Part shown: piece by piece, positions 1 to 8,862 of the stretch | Position numbering within the stretch: position 1 is the stretch's first letter | Layout: the number at the start of each line of letters is the position of its first letter | Origin: Cyanobium sp. CH-040 | GTDB lineage: Bacteria > Cyanobacteriota > Cyanobacteriia > PCC-6307 > Cyanobiaceae | Direction of reading: 5' to 3' | NCBI RefSeq assembly: GCF_024346135.1 | Contig: NZ_JAGQCJ010000017.1 | Coordinates: 1-55,650, forward strand | DNA: 55,650 nucleotides | The notes under the pieces: model-generated | Databases searched by the model: none | What the model was told of the DNA's origin: nothing | The model's input: only the letters and a program-made list of their open reading frames with translations | Made by a program: the position numbers and the translations under genes

Positions 1-49
1 CCTTCTGCTGCGCCGTGAACCGGCGCCGGGTTCTGGTGGGGTTGGTCAT
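1..49 (-). CDS. Transposase N-terminus, IS3-type OrfA (partial)
   Basis: Reading leftward from the ATG at 47-49, the first residues are MTNPTRTRRRFTAQQK and then the window ends. The copy at 55591 begins MSNPTKTRRRFTAQQK. The basic start followed by RRFTAQQK is typical of the helix-turn-helix protein OrfA of IS3-family elements, which binds the element ends. Only 16 residues are visible, so whether this copy is intact cannot be judged. Confidence 0.7.
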   Translation of the reverse strand, partial: MTNPTRTRRRFTAQQK

Positions 50-116
50 CGATGGACAGTCTGGTGGTCATGGCGTGACCCCTATGGACCTGTCCTCATA
101 ATTGGGGGAACCCCAC
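1..116 (-). mobile_element. Inner end of an IS element (left copy)
   Basis: Reverse-complemented, this segment matches positions 55523-55650 at the other edge almost base for base without gaps, starting at GTGGGGTTCCCCC and running through a short leader into a transposase start. The match stops abruptly at the GTGGGG end, so about position 116 is probably the IS terminus. The two copies face in opposite directions with their 5' ends pointing inward. Family (IS3-like) is inferred only from the transposase N-terminus. Confidence 0.8.
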
Positions 117-171
117 TCCTCTAGATCTGCGCACAGCCAGCGTTCACTCCCGGCAGCCGCTGCCTATCAAA

Positions 172-210
172 GTCCCGCTGGGCGAGAAAGACGTCCCGCT
201 GGAAGAGAAA
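172..210 (+). repeat. Two 18-bp direct repeats, 21-bp period
   Basis: GTCCCGCTGG followed by two variable bases and GAGAAA occurs at 172-189 and again at 193-210. The repeats lie between the IS end and the TonB receptor gene, in the likely promoter region of the iron island. A binding-site role is possible but unsupported. Confidence 0.5.
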
Positions 211-238
211 AGTGAGCACTCCCCGCACTACGGTCTAT

Positions 239-259
239 TGCGAACGATTCCTATTTGCA
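239..259 (+). promoter_or_regulatory. Weak Fur-box-like sequence before the siderophore receptor
   Basis: The interval begins TGCGAA and ends TTTGCA, an imperfect dyad just upstream of the receptor start. The inner 19 bases match the classic Fur consensus at about 10 of 19 positions. Iron-dependent Fur control is expected for this gene family, but this match alone is weak. Confidence 0.2.
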
Positions 260-260
260 G

Positions 261-2825
261 ATGGAACCGGGACGTGTGCTGAGTGGTTCTTCCGGAGTGC
301 TGTCGAAGACGCGGATGTTCAGATTGTTGATGGCGGCTGGACTGCTGGGCGCGGTCGCGGCGGTTCCGGTCCATGCGCGAACCGATGAAGCAACAGCGCA
401 GGTGCCGGAGGACGGGGTCCGGGCCCCAGGAGTCGCCTGGACGCGGAAGGATTGGCTGGCTCAGAACGAAACCGCAAGAGCTGTCATCACTGGCGTGCAG
501 GTGAGTGAAACCCCTGAGGGGTTGACGGTTGAGCTGGTGAGCGATCGCACCCTGACGGCAGGCCCGACGCGGGTCGAGGGCAACGCTCTGGTCACTGATA
601 TCCCCAATGCAGTGCTGAACCTCGACAATCAGGATGCCGCAGAGCAGTTTGCTCCTGCCGAGGGCATTGCGTTGGTGCAAGTCACCGGCATGCCGGATGG
701 AAGTGTGCGGCTCTCCATTACCGGAACCGAAGGACCACCCACAGCCCAAGTCATCTCAACAGCAGGAAATCTGGTCCTGAGCCTGCGACCAGGCATGGCC
801 CAGGCGAGCAGGGATGAAGACGCCATCCAGATTGGTGTAACTGGCCAAGGAGATGACGGCTATCAGGTACCAGACGCCAGTGTGGGTAGCAGGACTCCTA
901 CACCGCTCCGAAATCTGCCCTTTTCTGTGCAGGTCGTACCCCAACGACTTCTGCAGGATCGGGATGTTCAAGGCCTCAATGAAGCCCTTCGTACAGTTGT
1001 CGGTGTCATACCTGACAATTCCTCACAGTCCGCATTTCAGAGCTTCACGATCCGCGGATTTTCGGGACGAGACATCCTGCGCAATGGGTTGCGCGATGAC
1101 ACAAACATTACCACTCGCAGTCCCATACCCAATATTGAGCGCATTGAGGTGTTGCAAGGGCCTGCCGGAGCGTTATTCGGCCAGGGATCCCCGGGCGGAA
1201 CCGTTAACATCATCACCAAGAAGCCGCTAGCGACCCCACACTATATTGTAGAAGGGACAATTGGTAACTTCGAAACATACGAAGGGTCAATCGATTTCAC
1301 TGGACCCATTGATCGCGATGGGAACCTGCTGTATCGCTTTATCGCTGGGGCACGGACTTCCGATACATTCATCGACTTCTTTGATACCCGCAGCTACCTG
1401 ATCGCTCCCTCGATCTCTTGGCAGATCAGCCCCAATACCCGCCTCACGGTTGAGGGTGAATATTCAGTCGCTGAGTCACCGAACGACCGCGGCTTACCCG
1501 CCGCGGGTACGGTTCTACCTAACGTGAATGGACGGCTTCCCCGTAGCCGCTTTATTGGCGAACCTGATGACAAGCTTGACAAAAACAATCGCGACAATCT
1601 TCGTCTCGGCTACATCCTTGACCACCAGTTCAACTCTGACTGGAAGTTTCAAAACTCCTTTCGCGTCAGCTTTTTGAACTCACCGCAGAATTCTCTTTTT
1701 CCTACCAACCTGTTGGATGATCAGCGCACGCTAGAACGCGGTCTCTTCAGTACCAGCGACCAGTCCCAGGATAACTGGGCGATCGATACAAATGTGGTCG
1801 GTCGCTTCAAGACAGGCAGCGTTGGTCATCGAGTGCTGCTGGGACTTGATTATAACCGCGACTTTTACTCGGCCAGCAGCAGGGAATTCACACTCGACCC
1901 TATTGATATTTTTGATCCAGTGTATGGGCAGACACGACGCAGACTAGTTGAGAGCTTTCCGAAGGATACTTTTCTCACCGAGAACATTGGTGTGTACTTG
2001 CAAGATCAGATTGACTTGCTACCCCAGCTCAAACTGCTGATCGGTGGTCGAGTGGATTGGGCCAGGCAGCGATTCGAGTTTGGCGACGGGTCAAATGAAT
2101 CACAGGAAGACGTAGCCTTTAGCCCTAGGCTGGGAGTGGTATACCAACCCAGTGATGTGCATGCGTTTTATGCCAGCTACAGCCGCTCATTTTTACAAAA
2201 TGTAGGCTCGACATTTGATGATTCCACTTTTGAACCCGAGCGAGGAACTCAATACGAGGTTGGGGTTAAGTCAGACTGGATCAAAGGACGCCTTTCCACA
2301 ACCTTAGCCTTATATGAAATTACCCGCTCGAACGTGCTTACTGAGGATCCTCTGAATCCGAACTTTTCTGTACAGACCGGAGAACAGCGCAGTCGGGGAG
2401 TCGAGCTCACTGCAACAGGAACCATTCTGCCTGGTTGGAACATTGTAGCAGGCTATGCCTACACCGATGCCGAAGTTAGCGACGACAACACGATCCGGGT
2501 CGGCAATCAGCTCAACAACGTTCCAGAGAACGCCGCTAGTCTGTGGACAACCTATGAAATACAGGAGGGATCGCTCCAGGGCCTGGGCTTTGGACTCGGC
2601 CTATTTTATGTGGGTGAACGGCAGGGCGACTTGGAGAATTCCTTCCAGCTGCCCGGGTATACCCGCACGGATATTTCACTTTTCTACAAGCGAGAGCAGT
2701 TCCGAATTGGCCTGAACATTGAGAATATCTTTGATACTAGATACTTTGAGTCCAGCCAGAGTGATCTCCGCGTTTCCTACGGTGCCCCGCTAACAGTCAG
2801 AGCTACGGTCTCTTGGAAGTTCTAG
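261..2825 (+). CDS. TonB-dependent siderophore receptor with AMIN domain
   Basis: Outer-membrane receptor importing a ferric siderophore using TonB energy. A hydrophobic signal peptide (MFRLLMAAGLLGAVAAV, ending VHA) lies near the N-terminus. An AMIN-like domain follows at roughly residues 60-135, a fusion common in cyanobacterial receptors. The TonB-box region reads DGYQVPDASV, and the plug carries IRGF, IERIEVLQGP and GGTVNIITKK (about residues 200-320). A long beta-barrel ends in the expected terminal Phe (VSWKF). The start is uncertain: TTG 255, ATG 261 or ATG 315, the last giving the shortest signal peptide. It heads a same-strand cluster of five genes. GC is visibly lower than in most of the window, suggesting transfer. 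Confidence 0.92.
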   Translation: MEPGRVLSGSSGVLSKTRMFRLLMAAGLLGAVAAVPVHARTDEATAQVPEDGVRAPGVAWTRKDWLAQNETARAVITGVQVSETPEGLTVELVSDRTLTAGPTRVEGNALVTDIPNAVLNLDNQDAAEQFAPAEGIALVQVTGMPDGSVRLSITGTEGPPTAQVISTAGNLVLSLRPGMAQASRDEDAIQIGVTGQGDDGYQVPDASVGSRTPTPLRNLPFSVQVVPQRLLQDRDVQGLNEALRTVVGVIPDNSSQSAFQSFTIRGFSGRDILRNGLRDDTNITTRSPIPNIERIEVLQGPAGALFGQGSPGGTVNIITKKPLATPHYIVEGTIGNFETYEGSIDFTGPIDRDGNLLYRFIAGARTSDTFIDFFDTRSYLIAPSISWQISPNTRLTVEGEYSVAESPNDRGLPAAGTVLPNVNGRLPRSRFIGEPDDKLDKNNRDNLRLGYILDHQFNSDWKFQNSFRVSFLNSPQNSLFPTNLLDDQRTLERGLFSTSDQSQDNWAIDTNVVGRFKTGSVGHRVLLGLDYNRDFYSASSREFTLDPIDIFDPVYGQTRRRLVESFPKDTFLTENIGVYLQDQIDLLPQLKLLIGGRVDWARQRFEFGDGSNESQEDVAFSPRLGVVYQPSDVHAFYASYSRSFLQNVGSTFDDSTFEPERGTQYEVGVKSDWIKGRLSTTLALYEITRSNVLTEDPLNPNFSVQTGEQRSRGVELTATGTILPGWNIVAGYAYTDAEVSDDNTIRVGNQLNNVPENAASLWTTYEIQEGSLQGLGFGLGLFYVGERQGDLENSFQLPGYTRTDISLFYKREQFRIGLNIENIFDTRYFESSQSDLRVSYGAPLTVRATVSWKF

Positions 2826-2845
2826 GTGCATAAGACCTAAAGGTT

Positions 2846-3835
2846 ATGGACTTCTTGCCCTCGATCTGTAAATCACGGGGCCAACAGATCTTCTGCGTGT
2901 TGGTCGGTGCTCTGATAGCAGCCTTGATTCAGAGCTGTATTAGTTCAATCGACAGAACAACTGCAACGCCAGCAGCACTGGACCCCAATTGTCGCATGGT
3001 TCGTCACGCGCTTGGAGTGACCTGCGTGCCGACTCAACCGCAGCGTGTCATTACTCTCAGCGTGCCCAGTCTGGGAAATGCACTCGCCTTGGGCGTCACA
3101 CCCGTCGCCAGCATTATCTACTCCGACAACCCGCCAGAATACCTCGCACAGCATCTAGATTCTATCCAGATACTAGGCAATCAAGAACAGCCGAGCCTGG
3201 AAAAGATCGCCTCTCTAAAGCCTGATCTAATCATCGGCCTTAAGTATTCCATTCAACCCATATACAGTCAGCTCACCCGTATTGCACCCACTGTCGCCGA
3301 CCATTGGACCGGTTATTCTTCCTGGCGAAGACATTTTGACTTCGTAACTATTGTGTTGGGCAGGACAGACTTAGCCCAGCAAGTCTGGAGGCGATATTAT
3401 CAACGCATTGAGTCTCTAAAGGCGACCCTCCAAAAGAGTGGGCATTATCCAGAAGTCTCCTTTGCCCACACTTGTTGTGGAACGATTGACGTTGATGTTG
3501 TCAATTCATTTAATGGCAGTATCATGGCTGATGTAGGTATCCGCCGACCAACGCTACAAGCTGTCCCTGTTGATGGGGGTTTGGTCAGGCTATCTCGGGA
3601 GCGGTTGATGGACATTGATGGCGACGTGTTGTTTGTTGCCGCCAATGGACCTGAAGCGGCGCAGACCATCACCAAACTGAAGCACAATCCCTTATGGCAG
3701 GAGCTGAGGGCTGTTCAAAGTGGTCATGTTTACCCCGTGCATTATCCCACCTGGAGAGGCGGCAATCCCCTGGCAGCTGACGCGGTAATCGATGATTTAT
3801 TCACCTATCTCACTAATCCCGAATCACCGTCGTGA
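2846..3835 (+). CDS. Ferric-siderophore ABC substrate-binding lipoprotein (FecB/FhuD-like)
   Basis: Periplasmic binding protein expected to hand a ferric siderophore to an inner-membrane ABC importer. The N-terminus is a signal peptide with a lipobox-like ALIQSC. The mature part shows the class III binding-protein pattern QRVITLSVPS, then SLEKIASLKPDLIIG, and near the end LWQELRAVQSGHVY. It starts 21 bp after the receptor stop, with AAAGG a few bases before the ATG. No permease (FecCD) or ATPase (FecE) gene is present in the window, so it must rely on components elsewhere. Confidence 0.88.
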   Translation: MDFLPSICKSRGQQIFCVLVGALIAALIQSCISSIDRTTATPAALDPNCRMVRHALGVTCVPTQPQRVITLSVPSLGNALALGVTPVASIIYSDNPPEYLAQHLDSIQILGNQEQPSLEKIASLKPDLIIGLKYSIQPIYSQLTRIAPTVADHWTGYSSWRRHFDFVTIVLGRTDLAQQVWRRYYQRIESLKATLQKSGHYPEVSFAHTCCGTIDVDVVNSFNGSIMADVGIRRPTLQAVPVDGGLVRLSRERLMDIDGDVLFVAANGPEAAQTITKLKHNPLWQELRAVQSGHVYPVHYPTWRGGNPLAADAVIDDLFTYLTNPESPS

Positions 3836-3877
3836 TCGACTTCCTCAGCGACCACTAAGCACTTCCTGGCATTCACA

Positions 3878-4921
3878 ATGCAATCAGGCTGGTTCCTTTG
3901 GCAATTGAGATTAGTGATTGCAGGTGTTGCGGCGTGCGTTCTGATATCAGCATGTATGTCGCCAAACCCCCCAAGTCAATCTCTTCAAGCAACTCTATAC
4001 ATGGGTGATTGTCGGGACGTGCAGCATGAACTGGGAACCACGGAAATCTGTGGTCATCCTCAGAGAATTGCAGTGCTCAGCCCGCACACCCTTGATGTTG
4101 TTCTGTCCTTGGGAGCACAACCTGCTGCTTATGCGGAGAGCAAAGCCCTGAGTGTTGGCCGGTTTGAGAATCCAGGAGAGCAAATACCTTACCTGGGGAA
4201 TCGCATCACAACACGGCCTGTCAACCTTGGTGACCGAAAAAGTCCTTCGCTTGAAAAGCTGATTCTGCTCCAGCCTGATCTCATTCTCGGTGAGGACTGG
4301 TTGGCGGGCCATAACTATAAGCTATTGTCAAGTATCGCTCCCACCTTGCTATTCAGCGATTATCGAAACGGGATTCAGCATTGGCGCAACACTATCGAGG
4401 GTATTGCCAACGCCCTGGGACGCGATCAGGCCATTGACGAAGTGAATGCTGAGCTTGCACAAGAGTTTGAAGCAACCCGTCAATCACTCGCCCCAGTGGT
4501 CGAGGAGTTCCCCAGAGTCCTGATTCTGTCCGTCAACACCGCCATGACTGACCTGGCTATCGCTGCCGATAGCACTGTTGGGACTTTGCTGGAACAGATC
4601 GGTTTTGAGCTCGTCTTCCCGCAGACGACGCTCAATGCCGGATCGCGATGGCTGCAATCGTCGGTTGAAGTCTTGCCAACTCTCGAAGCTGACATCGCCA
4701 TCATCATAGGCTGGCATCCCTCAGAGTTCTTCAGTCCGCTGGCAGAACTGAAAAGAAACTGGAGCAAGAATCCACTATTGAAGAACATTCCTGCCGCCAA
4801 GGAAAATCGTCTGTTCTTTGTGGACTATCAGCTCTGGGGCAGCAACATCCGGGGCCCAATCACCGATCAGCTGATTCTGCAGAGACTGCCTGAACTCTTC
4901 TCCCCCCTCATTCCTGGTTGA
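3878..4921 (+). CDS. Second ferric-siderophore substrate-binding lipoprotein (FecB-like)
   Basis: Same family as the preceding gene but clearly diverged from it. The signal peptide ends in the lipobox LISAC. Family motifs include QRIAVLSPHTLDVVLSLGA, SLEKLILLQPDLILG and, near the C-terminus, NPLLKNIPAAKENRLFFVD. Two binding proteins side by side, one receptor and one exporter fit uptake of one or two related siderophores. The next gene begins within a few bases of its stop. Confidence 0.88.
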   Translation: MQSGWFLWQLRLVIAGVAACVLISACMSPNPPSQSLQATLYMGDCRDVQHELGTTEICGHPQRIAVLSPHTLDVVLSLGAQPAAYAESKALSVGRFENPGEQIPYLGNRITTRPVNLGDRKSPSLEKLILLQPDLILGEDWLAGHNYKLLSSIAPTLLFSDYRNGIQHWRNTIEGIANALGRDQAIDEVNAELAQEFEATRQSLAPVVEEFPRVLILSVNTAMTDLAIAADSTVGTLLEQIGFELVFPQTTLNAGSRWLQSSVEVLPTLEADIAIIIGWHPSEFFSPLAELKRNWSKNPLLKNIPAAKENRLFFVDYQLWGSNIRGPITDQLILQRLPELFSPLIPG

Positions 4922-4929
4922 CCGAAACC

Positions 4930-5340
4930 ATGTCAAAAGCCACTCTCCTGATCTGTCGTTCATGCCATGGAGCGGAACAACGACTTCCTGAGCAAGCCGC
5001 CGACGGTGCTGCATTGTGCGAGCGGATCCAGAACCTGTACCACACCCGGATGGGCCAGCATGAACTGGAGATTCGCGGCGTGAATTGCCTGTGGACTTGC
5101 GCCCATCCCTGCTCCATGGCGTTGATGGCAGACGGAAAGCCAAGCTATCTGCTGGCCAAAGTGATCATCCAAGATGGCACCCTTGATGACGTTGCCGACG
5201 CCGCTCTGCAATTGAGCGCGTTCTTTCTCGACAGCAAAAGCGGCAACATTCCCTGGCAGCAGTTTCCAGACCTATTAACGACTGATTCTGTTGCGCGCAT
5301 TCCGACTTCAGACTGGAACAGCGCAGACGACGATTCCTGA
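4930..5340 (+). CDS. DUF1636 small Cys-rich predicted metal-binding protein
   Basis: A protein of about 136 residues with paired cysteines (CRSCHG near the N-terminus and CLWTCAHPC in the middle), the hallmark of the DUF1636 family (thioredoxin-fold-like, predicted metal or Fe-S binding). I take the ATG at 4930; a TTG at 4918 would overlap the previous stop. In cyanobacteria such genes often sit in siderophore-uptake clusters, as here. A role in reductive iron release is inference; no activity can be read from the sequence. Confidence 0.8.
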   Translation: MSKATLLICRSCHGAEQRLPEQAADGAALCERIQNLYHTRMGQHELEIRGVNCLWTCAHPCSMALMADGKPSYLLAKVIIQDGTLDDVADAALQLSAFFLDSKSGNIPWQQFPDLLTTDSVARIPTSDWNSADDDS

Positions 5341-5357
5341 GGCAGTCGACTAAGCCT

Positions 5358-6620
5358 GTGCGTACGTTTACCGTGATCTGGTTTGGTCAGCTCGTCTCGA
5401 CCATCGGCAGCTACATGACGGATTTTGTGCTGACCCTCTGGGCCTGGGATGCCACAGGTTCGGCAACGTCCCTGGCAATGATGGGATTCTATTCTCAAAT
5501 GCCTCGCATTCCCATCACGTTGTTTGCGGGCCTCATTGTCGATCGCTTCAACCGCAAGCATCTGATGTTGGCAGGAGATTCAGTTGCTGCCCTTGTTGCC
5601 ATTGCGATTGGCTGGCTTTACTTCGCCAAATGTCTTTCCATGTGGCACCTTTACGGTGCGGTGATGCTCAGCGGCAGCTTCGGTCAGATTCAGAGTCTGG
5701 CCTACGAAACCTCACTCTCCGGCCTCGTGCCGCCAGACAAGCTCACGCGGGCAAACAGCATGAACTCAGCTGTCCACTACGGTGCCGCCATCGTTGCGCC
5801 AGCCCTGGCAGGCTTGCTCCATCCGCACATCGGCCTGCTGGGGATCCTGGGATTGGATCTTGTGAGCTTTGGCGTTGCAGTCGCTACCCTGCTGGTCCGA
5901 TTCATCCCCCAGCCTTCTACAGCAGCCGGCAGGAACCGTGACCCCCTGATGGCCAAACTGGCCTTTGGCTTTCGCGAAGTCTGGCGACAGCCCACGTTAC
6001 GTGCCTTGCTTCTGATCAGCACCCTGTTCTGTTTTTTCCACGACATGGGCGGTGCCATCTATGAGCCAATGATTCTGGCCCGCTCCACCGGCTGTGCCCT
6101 GGTGCTGGCCAGCACCGCCACGGCAGCGGGCATCGGCGGCGTGGCTGGGGCCATCCTGCTCAGCGTCTGGGGTGGCCCCAGCCGAAAGGTCAACGGCATG
6201 CTGGCCGGATTCATCGGAGCAGGGCTGAGCAAGACCGTATTCGGCATGGGTGTATCGCCCCAGGTCTGGGTCCCGGCCCAGTTTTGTTCGTCGCTCCACT
6301 TTCCTCTGTTGGGCAGCTCTGAAAGCGCAATCTGGATGACCCAGATCCACCCAGCTCAGCAGGGACGAGTCTTTGCCGCCAACGCCCTTGTGTTACAGGT
6401 CGTGAGCGCTGGAGCCGCTTTGATTGCTGGCCCCCTGGCCGAGCGAGTTCTTGACCCAGCCCTGCTTCCCAGCAGTCCATTAGCCAACCTGCTCGGTGGC
6501 ATGGCAGGCACTGGGCCTGGTGCTGGCATGGCGCTTCTCTTTGTCCTTGCTGCCCTGTCCATGGCGGGTATTGGCCTGGGTGGCTATTCGTTGGTATCTC
6601 TGAAGCAGCTCAAATCTTAG
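5358..6620 (+). CDS. MFS transporter, EntS-like siderophore exporter family
   Basis: Integral membrane protein of about 420 residues with about 12 hydrophobic segments. The N-terminal WFGQLVSTIGSYMTDFVL and the loop GLIVDRFNRK are typical of the MFS_3/EntS group, which exports siderophores or drugs by proton antiport. The start is GTG, 17 bp after the DUF1636 stop, so it is probably the last gene of the iron operon. No siderophore synthetase lies nearby, so it may export a siderophore made elsewhere or recycle an imported one. Confidence 0.85.
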   Translation: MRTFTVIWFGQLVSTIGSYMTDFVLTLWAWDATGSATSLAMMGFYSQMPRIPITLFAGLIVDRFNRKHLMLAGDSVAALVAIAIGWLYFAKCLSMWHLYGAVMLSGSFGQIQSLAYETSLSGLVPPDKLTRANSMNSAVHYGAAIVAPALAGLLHPHIGLLGILGLDLVSFGVAVATLLVRFIPQPSTAAGRNRDPLMAKLAFGFREVWRQPTLRALLLISTLFCFFHDMGGAIYEPMILARSTGCALVLASTATAAGIGGVAGAILLSVWGGPSRKVNGMLAGFIGAGLSKTVFGMGVSPQVWVPAQFCSSLHFPLLGSSESAIWMTQIHPAQQGRVFAANALVLQVVSAGAALIAGPLAERVLDPALLPSSPLANLLGGMAGTGPGAGMALLFVLAALSMAGIGLGGYSLVSLKQLKS

Positions 6621-6821
6621 TTGTCTGGGTTTCAGTTCCATCCCATCAGCATCAATGAGTAGCTTATGGACGATTGGCCAGCACGTATCGCCGAGACTAC
6701 AGATCTTCTGGCACAACTCTGTCCCGCGGGAGGGCCCAATCTGAGCGGGCTCGGAGGCGACAGATGACACTGTGCATCCCAAGCCACTTACGCACGGCCC
6801 GCCGCCTCGAGGCGAGGCCGA

Positions 6822-8012
6822 TCAGGCCTTGATGGCGGCGCGGGAGATGCGCTGCGCCGCTTCCCGGCCGCCGAACAGGTTGCGCGCGGCCGGACCCAGC
6901 TGCAACGCGGCTAGGCCCCCCATCAGGTGCACGTTGGTCCCCGGCCAGCGCAGGTCACCGCGCAGCACGGGCCAGTCCTCCACCAGTTCGATCGGACGCT
7001 GACGGTGCAGCTGACGGAGCAGCAGCTGGTGGCTCACGCCCAGCCGGTGGCCGGTCGCCAGCCAGATCCGATTCACCTCCAGACGGCTGCCATCGCTGCA
7101 GTCCAGCGCCCACTGGCGGCCACACCAGCGTGCCTCCCGTACCTCACAGTGCTCATGAATCTGCAGCCGGCCCCGCTCCCGTTCCTGCCGCAGGGCCATG
7201 GCCAGCTGCGGGGTGATCGAGCCCCCGCCGCGAGCCTCCAGCACCTGCTGCCGGCGCCGCTGCCAGCAGGGTTCGAGGCGGAAGGCCTTGAGGTGTTTCG
7301 GACCCAGCCAGCCCGGATCGGCGTCAAAGAGCTTGCTGCGCAGCTCGCCCCGGCACAGCAGGCTCACGCGGGCACCTCGACGGATCGCGCCCAGAGCCAG
7401 ATGGGCACTGGTGAGGCCGCCGCCCACCAGCAGGATGTGCTGCCCCTGGAGCCCCCGGCAGGCGGCCAGATCGATCGCGTGGCTGTGCTGCAGAGCCTCC
7501 GCGGGGTAGGCCCCCGTGATCCGCTGCACCCAGGTGGGCAGCGCGGGCTCACCCGGCCCCGTGGCGATAACCAGCCGCCTGGCCTGGATCCGTGATCCGT
7601 CGCTCAGGCCCAGCCGCAGCGATCCGGGACGACGGTCCGCGTCCAGGTGGATCTCCTCCACCGAAACCGGCTGCACCTGCCCGGCGAGCTGAAAGTCCTC
7701 CACCACGGTGTGGCAGAACGCGCCGAACAGGGCCGTGTGCGGCAGACCGTAGGGCTCCTCCAGCTCGCGGCTGCGCTGCCGTTGCTGGGCAAAGCGGCGC
7801 AGGGCATCGGGGTTGGGATGGGGATGGTGCGGCGACGGCGAGCGCAGGCAGGCGATCTCCAGGCGCTGCATCTGCCGGTGCCAGCGGTTCATCCAGCCGC
7901 CGCTGGGATCGAGGATCCGCAGACGCTGGCGCCAGCGGGGTCGCTTCTGCAGCAGCAGGCAGGCCAGGCTCAGGGCCTGGGGCCCGGCCCCGGCGATCAC
8001 CAGCTCAGCCAT
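6822..8012 (-). CDS. SidA/IucD-like FAD-dependent monooxygenase or FAD/NAD(P)-binding protein
   Basis: Flavoprotein of about 396 residues. The N-terminus MAELVIAGAGPQALSLA is a Rossmann FAD motif, and a second dinucleotide motif, LLVGGGLTSAHLALGA, lies near the middle. WMNRWH and SPSPHHPHPNPDALRRF recall the substrate-side region of lysine/ornithine N-hydroxylases used in hydroxamate siderophore synthesis. The ATG at 8012 places the FAD motif at residue 7; the reading frame stays open further upstream but without a plausible domain. It converges on the siderophore island, yet no partner acetyltransferase or synthetase is present. A general FAD/NAD(P)-binding oxidoreductase is the main alternative. 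Confidence 0.75.
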   Translation of the reverse strand: MAELVIAGAGPQALSLACLLLQKRPRWRQRLRILDPSGGWMNRWHRQMQRLEIACLRSPSPHHPHPNPDALRRFAQQRQRSRELEEPYGLPHTALFGAFCHTVVEDFQLAGQVQPVSVEEIHLDADRRPGSLRLGLSDGSRIQARRLVIATGPGEPALPTWVQRITGAYPAEALQHSHAIDLAACRGLQGQHILLVGGGLTSAHLALGAIRRGARVSLLCRGELRSKLFDADPGWLGPKHLKAFRLEPCWQRRRQQVLEARGGGSITPQLAMALRQERERGRLQIHEHCEVREARWCGRQWALDCSDGSRLEVNRIWLATGHRLGVSHQLLLRQLHRQRPIELVEDWPVLRGDLRWPGTNVHLMGGLAALQLGPAARNLFGGREAAQRISRAAIKA

Positions 8013-8128
8013 GGGCTGGCGGCTCTGGGCGTGGTGACGGGGACCTGCGTCATGGATCGGGCGACCGGAGAGGGGGTGATCGGGGAGGGGCGACCGGGCC
8101 CTGCAGGGCAAGCACCCGGAGACACTAC

Positions 8129-8143
8129 CAAGAACGGTTCTCA
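8129..8143 (-). promoter_or_regulatory. Fur-like 7-1-7 dyad upstream of the SidA-like gene
   Basis: On the minus strand the site reads TGAGAAC-C-GTTCTTG. The half-sites are inverted at five of seven positions and resemble the Fur/PerR 7-1-7 consensus TGATAAT-N-ATTATCA. It lies about 117 bp upstream of the chosen start of the flavoprotein gene. Function is inferred from form and neighbourhood only. Confidence 0.35.
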
Positions 8144-8333
8144 TTCCGAATCATCCCCTGGCTGCTGCCGGCGCCCGTCATCCGGGAGGAGGTGTCCGCC
8201 TCCTCCATCGGTGAGCTCAGCAGCCAGAGATCAAGGGCGGCGGCGGTGGTGACGGCTTCCGTCGCCATCGCCGATCGCCTCACCCTGCGGCATCACCATG
8301 ACTGGATCGAGGCGTTTCCGGTGCAGCGCCAGA

Positions 8334-8369
8334 CCGTGGCGTAGTCCCAGGCCGTGGCGCAGTCACAGA
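8334..8369. repeat. Tandem 18-bp repeat, two units
   Basis: CCGTGGCG followed by TAGTCCCAGG, then CCGTGGCG followed by CAGTCACAGA, lie back to back in the intergenic region. Together with the Fur-like site this is all I see in 8013-8406, which otherwise lacks a supported gene. Confidence 0.5.
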
Positions 8370-8406
8370 CGTCCCCATGCGCTGGGCGCCATCGACGGGT
8401 CCGGCC

Positions 8407-8760
8407 ATGCTTCAGGCTCCGACCCCGCCTGCCGTGCCCCGTCACCTGGGCAGTGCCGCTCTGGCTGCTGCTCTGATCAGCCGTGCCATGTCCCCGCCGG
8501 TCCTGGCCGCTCCGTGGAAAGACTGCGCCTTCAACGACCAGCCGATCCGCTGCCGCGACAGCCACGCCGCCGATGGCACGGTGCGCATCGTCTGGGAGGA
8601 CGGCAGGGCCACGACCTACACGCTGGTGAAGGAAGGCTCCCCCGTCTCGATCCTGCGGGATTCCCTGGGCGGCATCTGGGAGCGGGAGGCGCTGATCCAG
8701 GGCAACGCCGTGTTCACCAACCCCGCCAACGGCAACCGGATCTTCGTGCCGCTGCGCTGA
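8407..8760 (+). CDS. Small secreted hypothetical protein
   Basis: About 117 residues. An N-terminal hydrophobic stretch ends in PVLAAPW, which looks like a signal peptidase I site. The mature part carries WKDCAFNDQPIRCRD and DGTVRIVWEDGRATTYTL, a compact beta-rich domain with two cysteines. I recall similar short exported proteins in marine and freshwater Synechococcus but know of no function. The ATG at 8407 is chosen because it gives a usable signal peptide; an upstream ATG at 8377 is possible. Confidence 0.65.
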   Translation: MLQAPTPPAVPRHLGSAALAAALISRAMSPPVLAAPWKDCAFNDQPIRCRDSHAADGTVRIVWEDGRATTYTLVKEGSPVSILRDSLGGIWEREALIQGNAVFTNPANGNRIFVPLR

Positions 8761-8862
8761 TGCGGCGATGCCCCAGCCCCTGCTGGTACGGGTGTACGCA
8801 TGGTTCCGCCGCCACAGCGGCGTCAGCTGCATCCCCCCTGCTCACCCACCGCTGCCGGGGCT

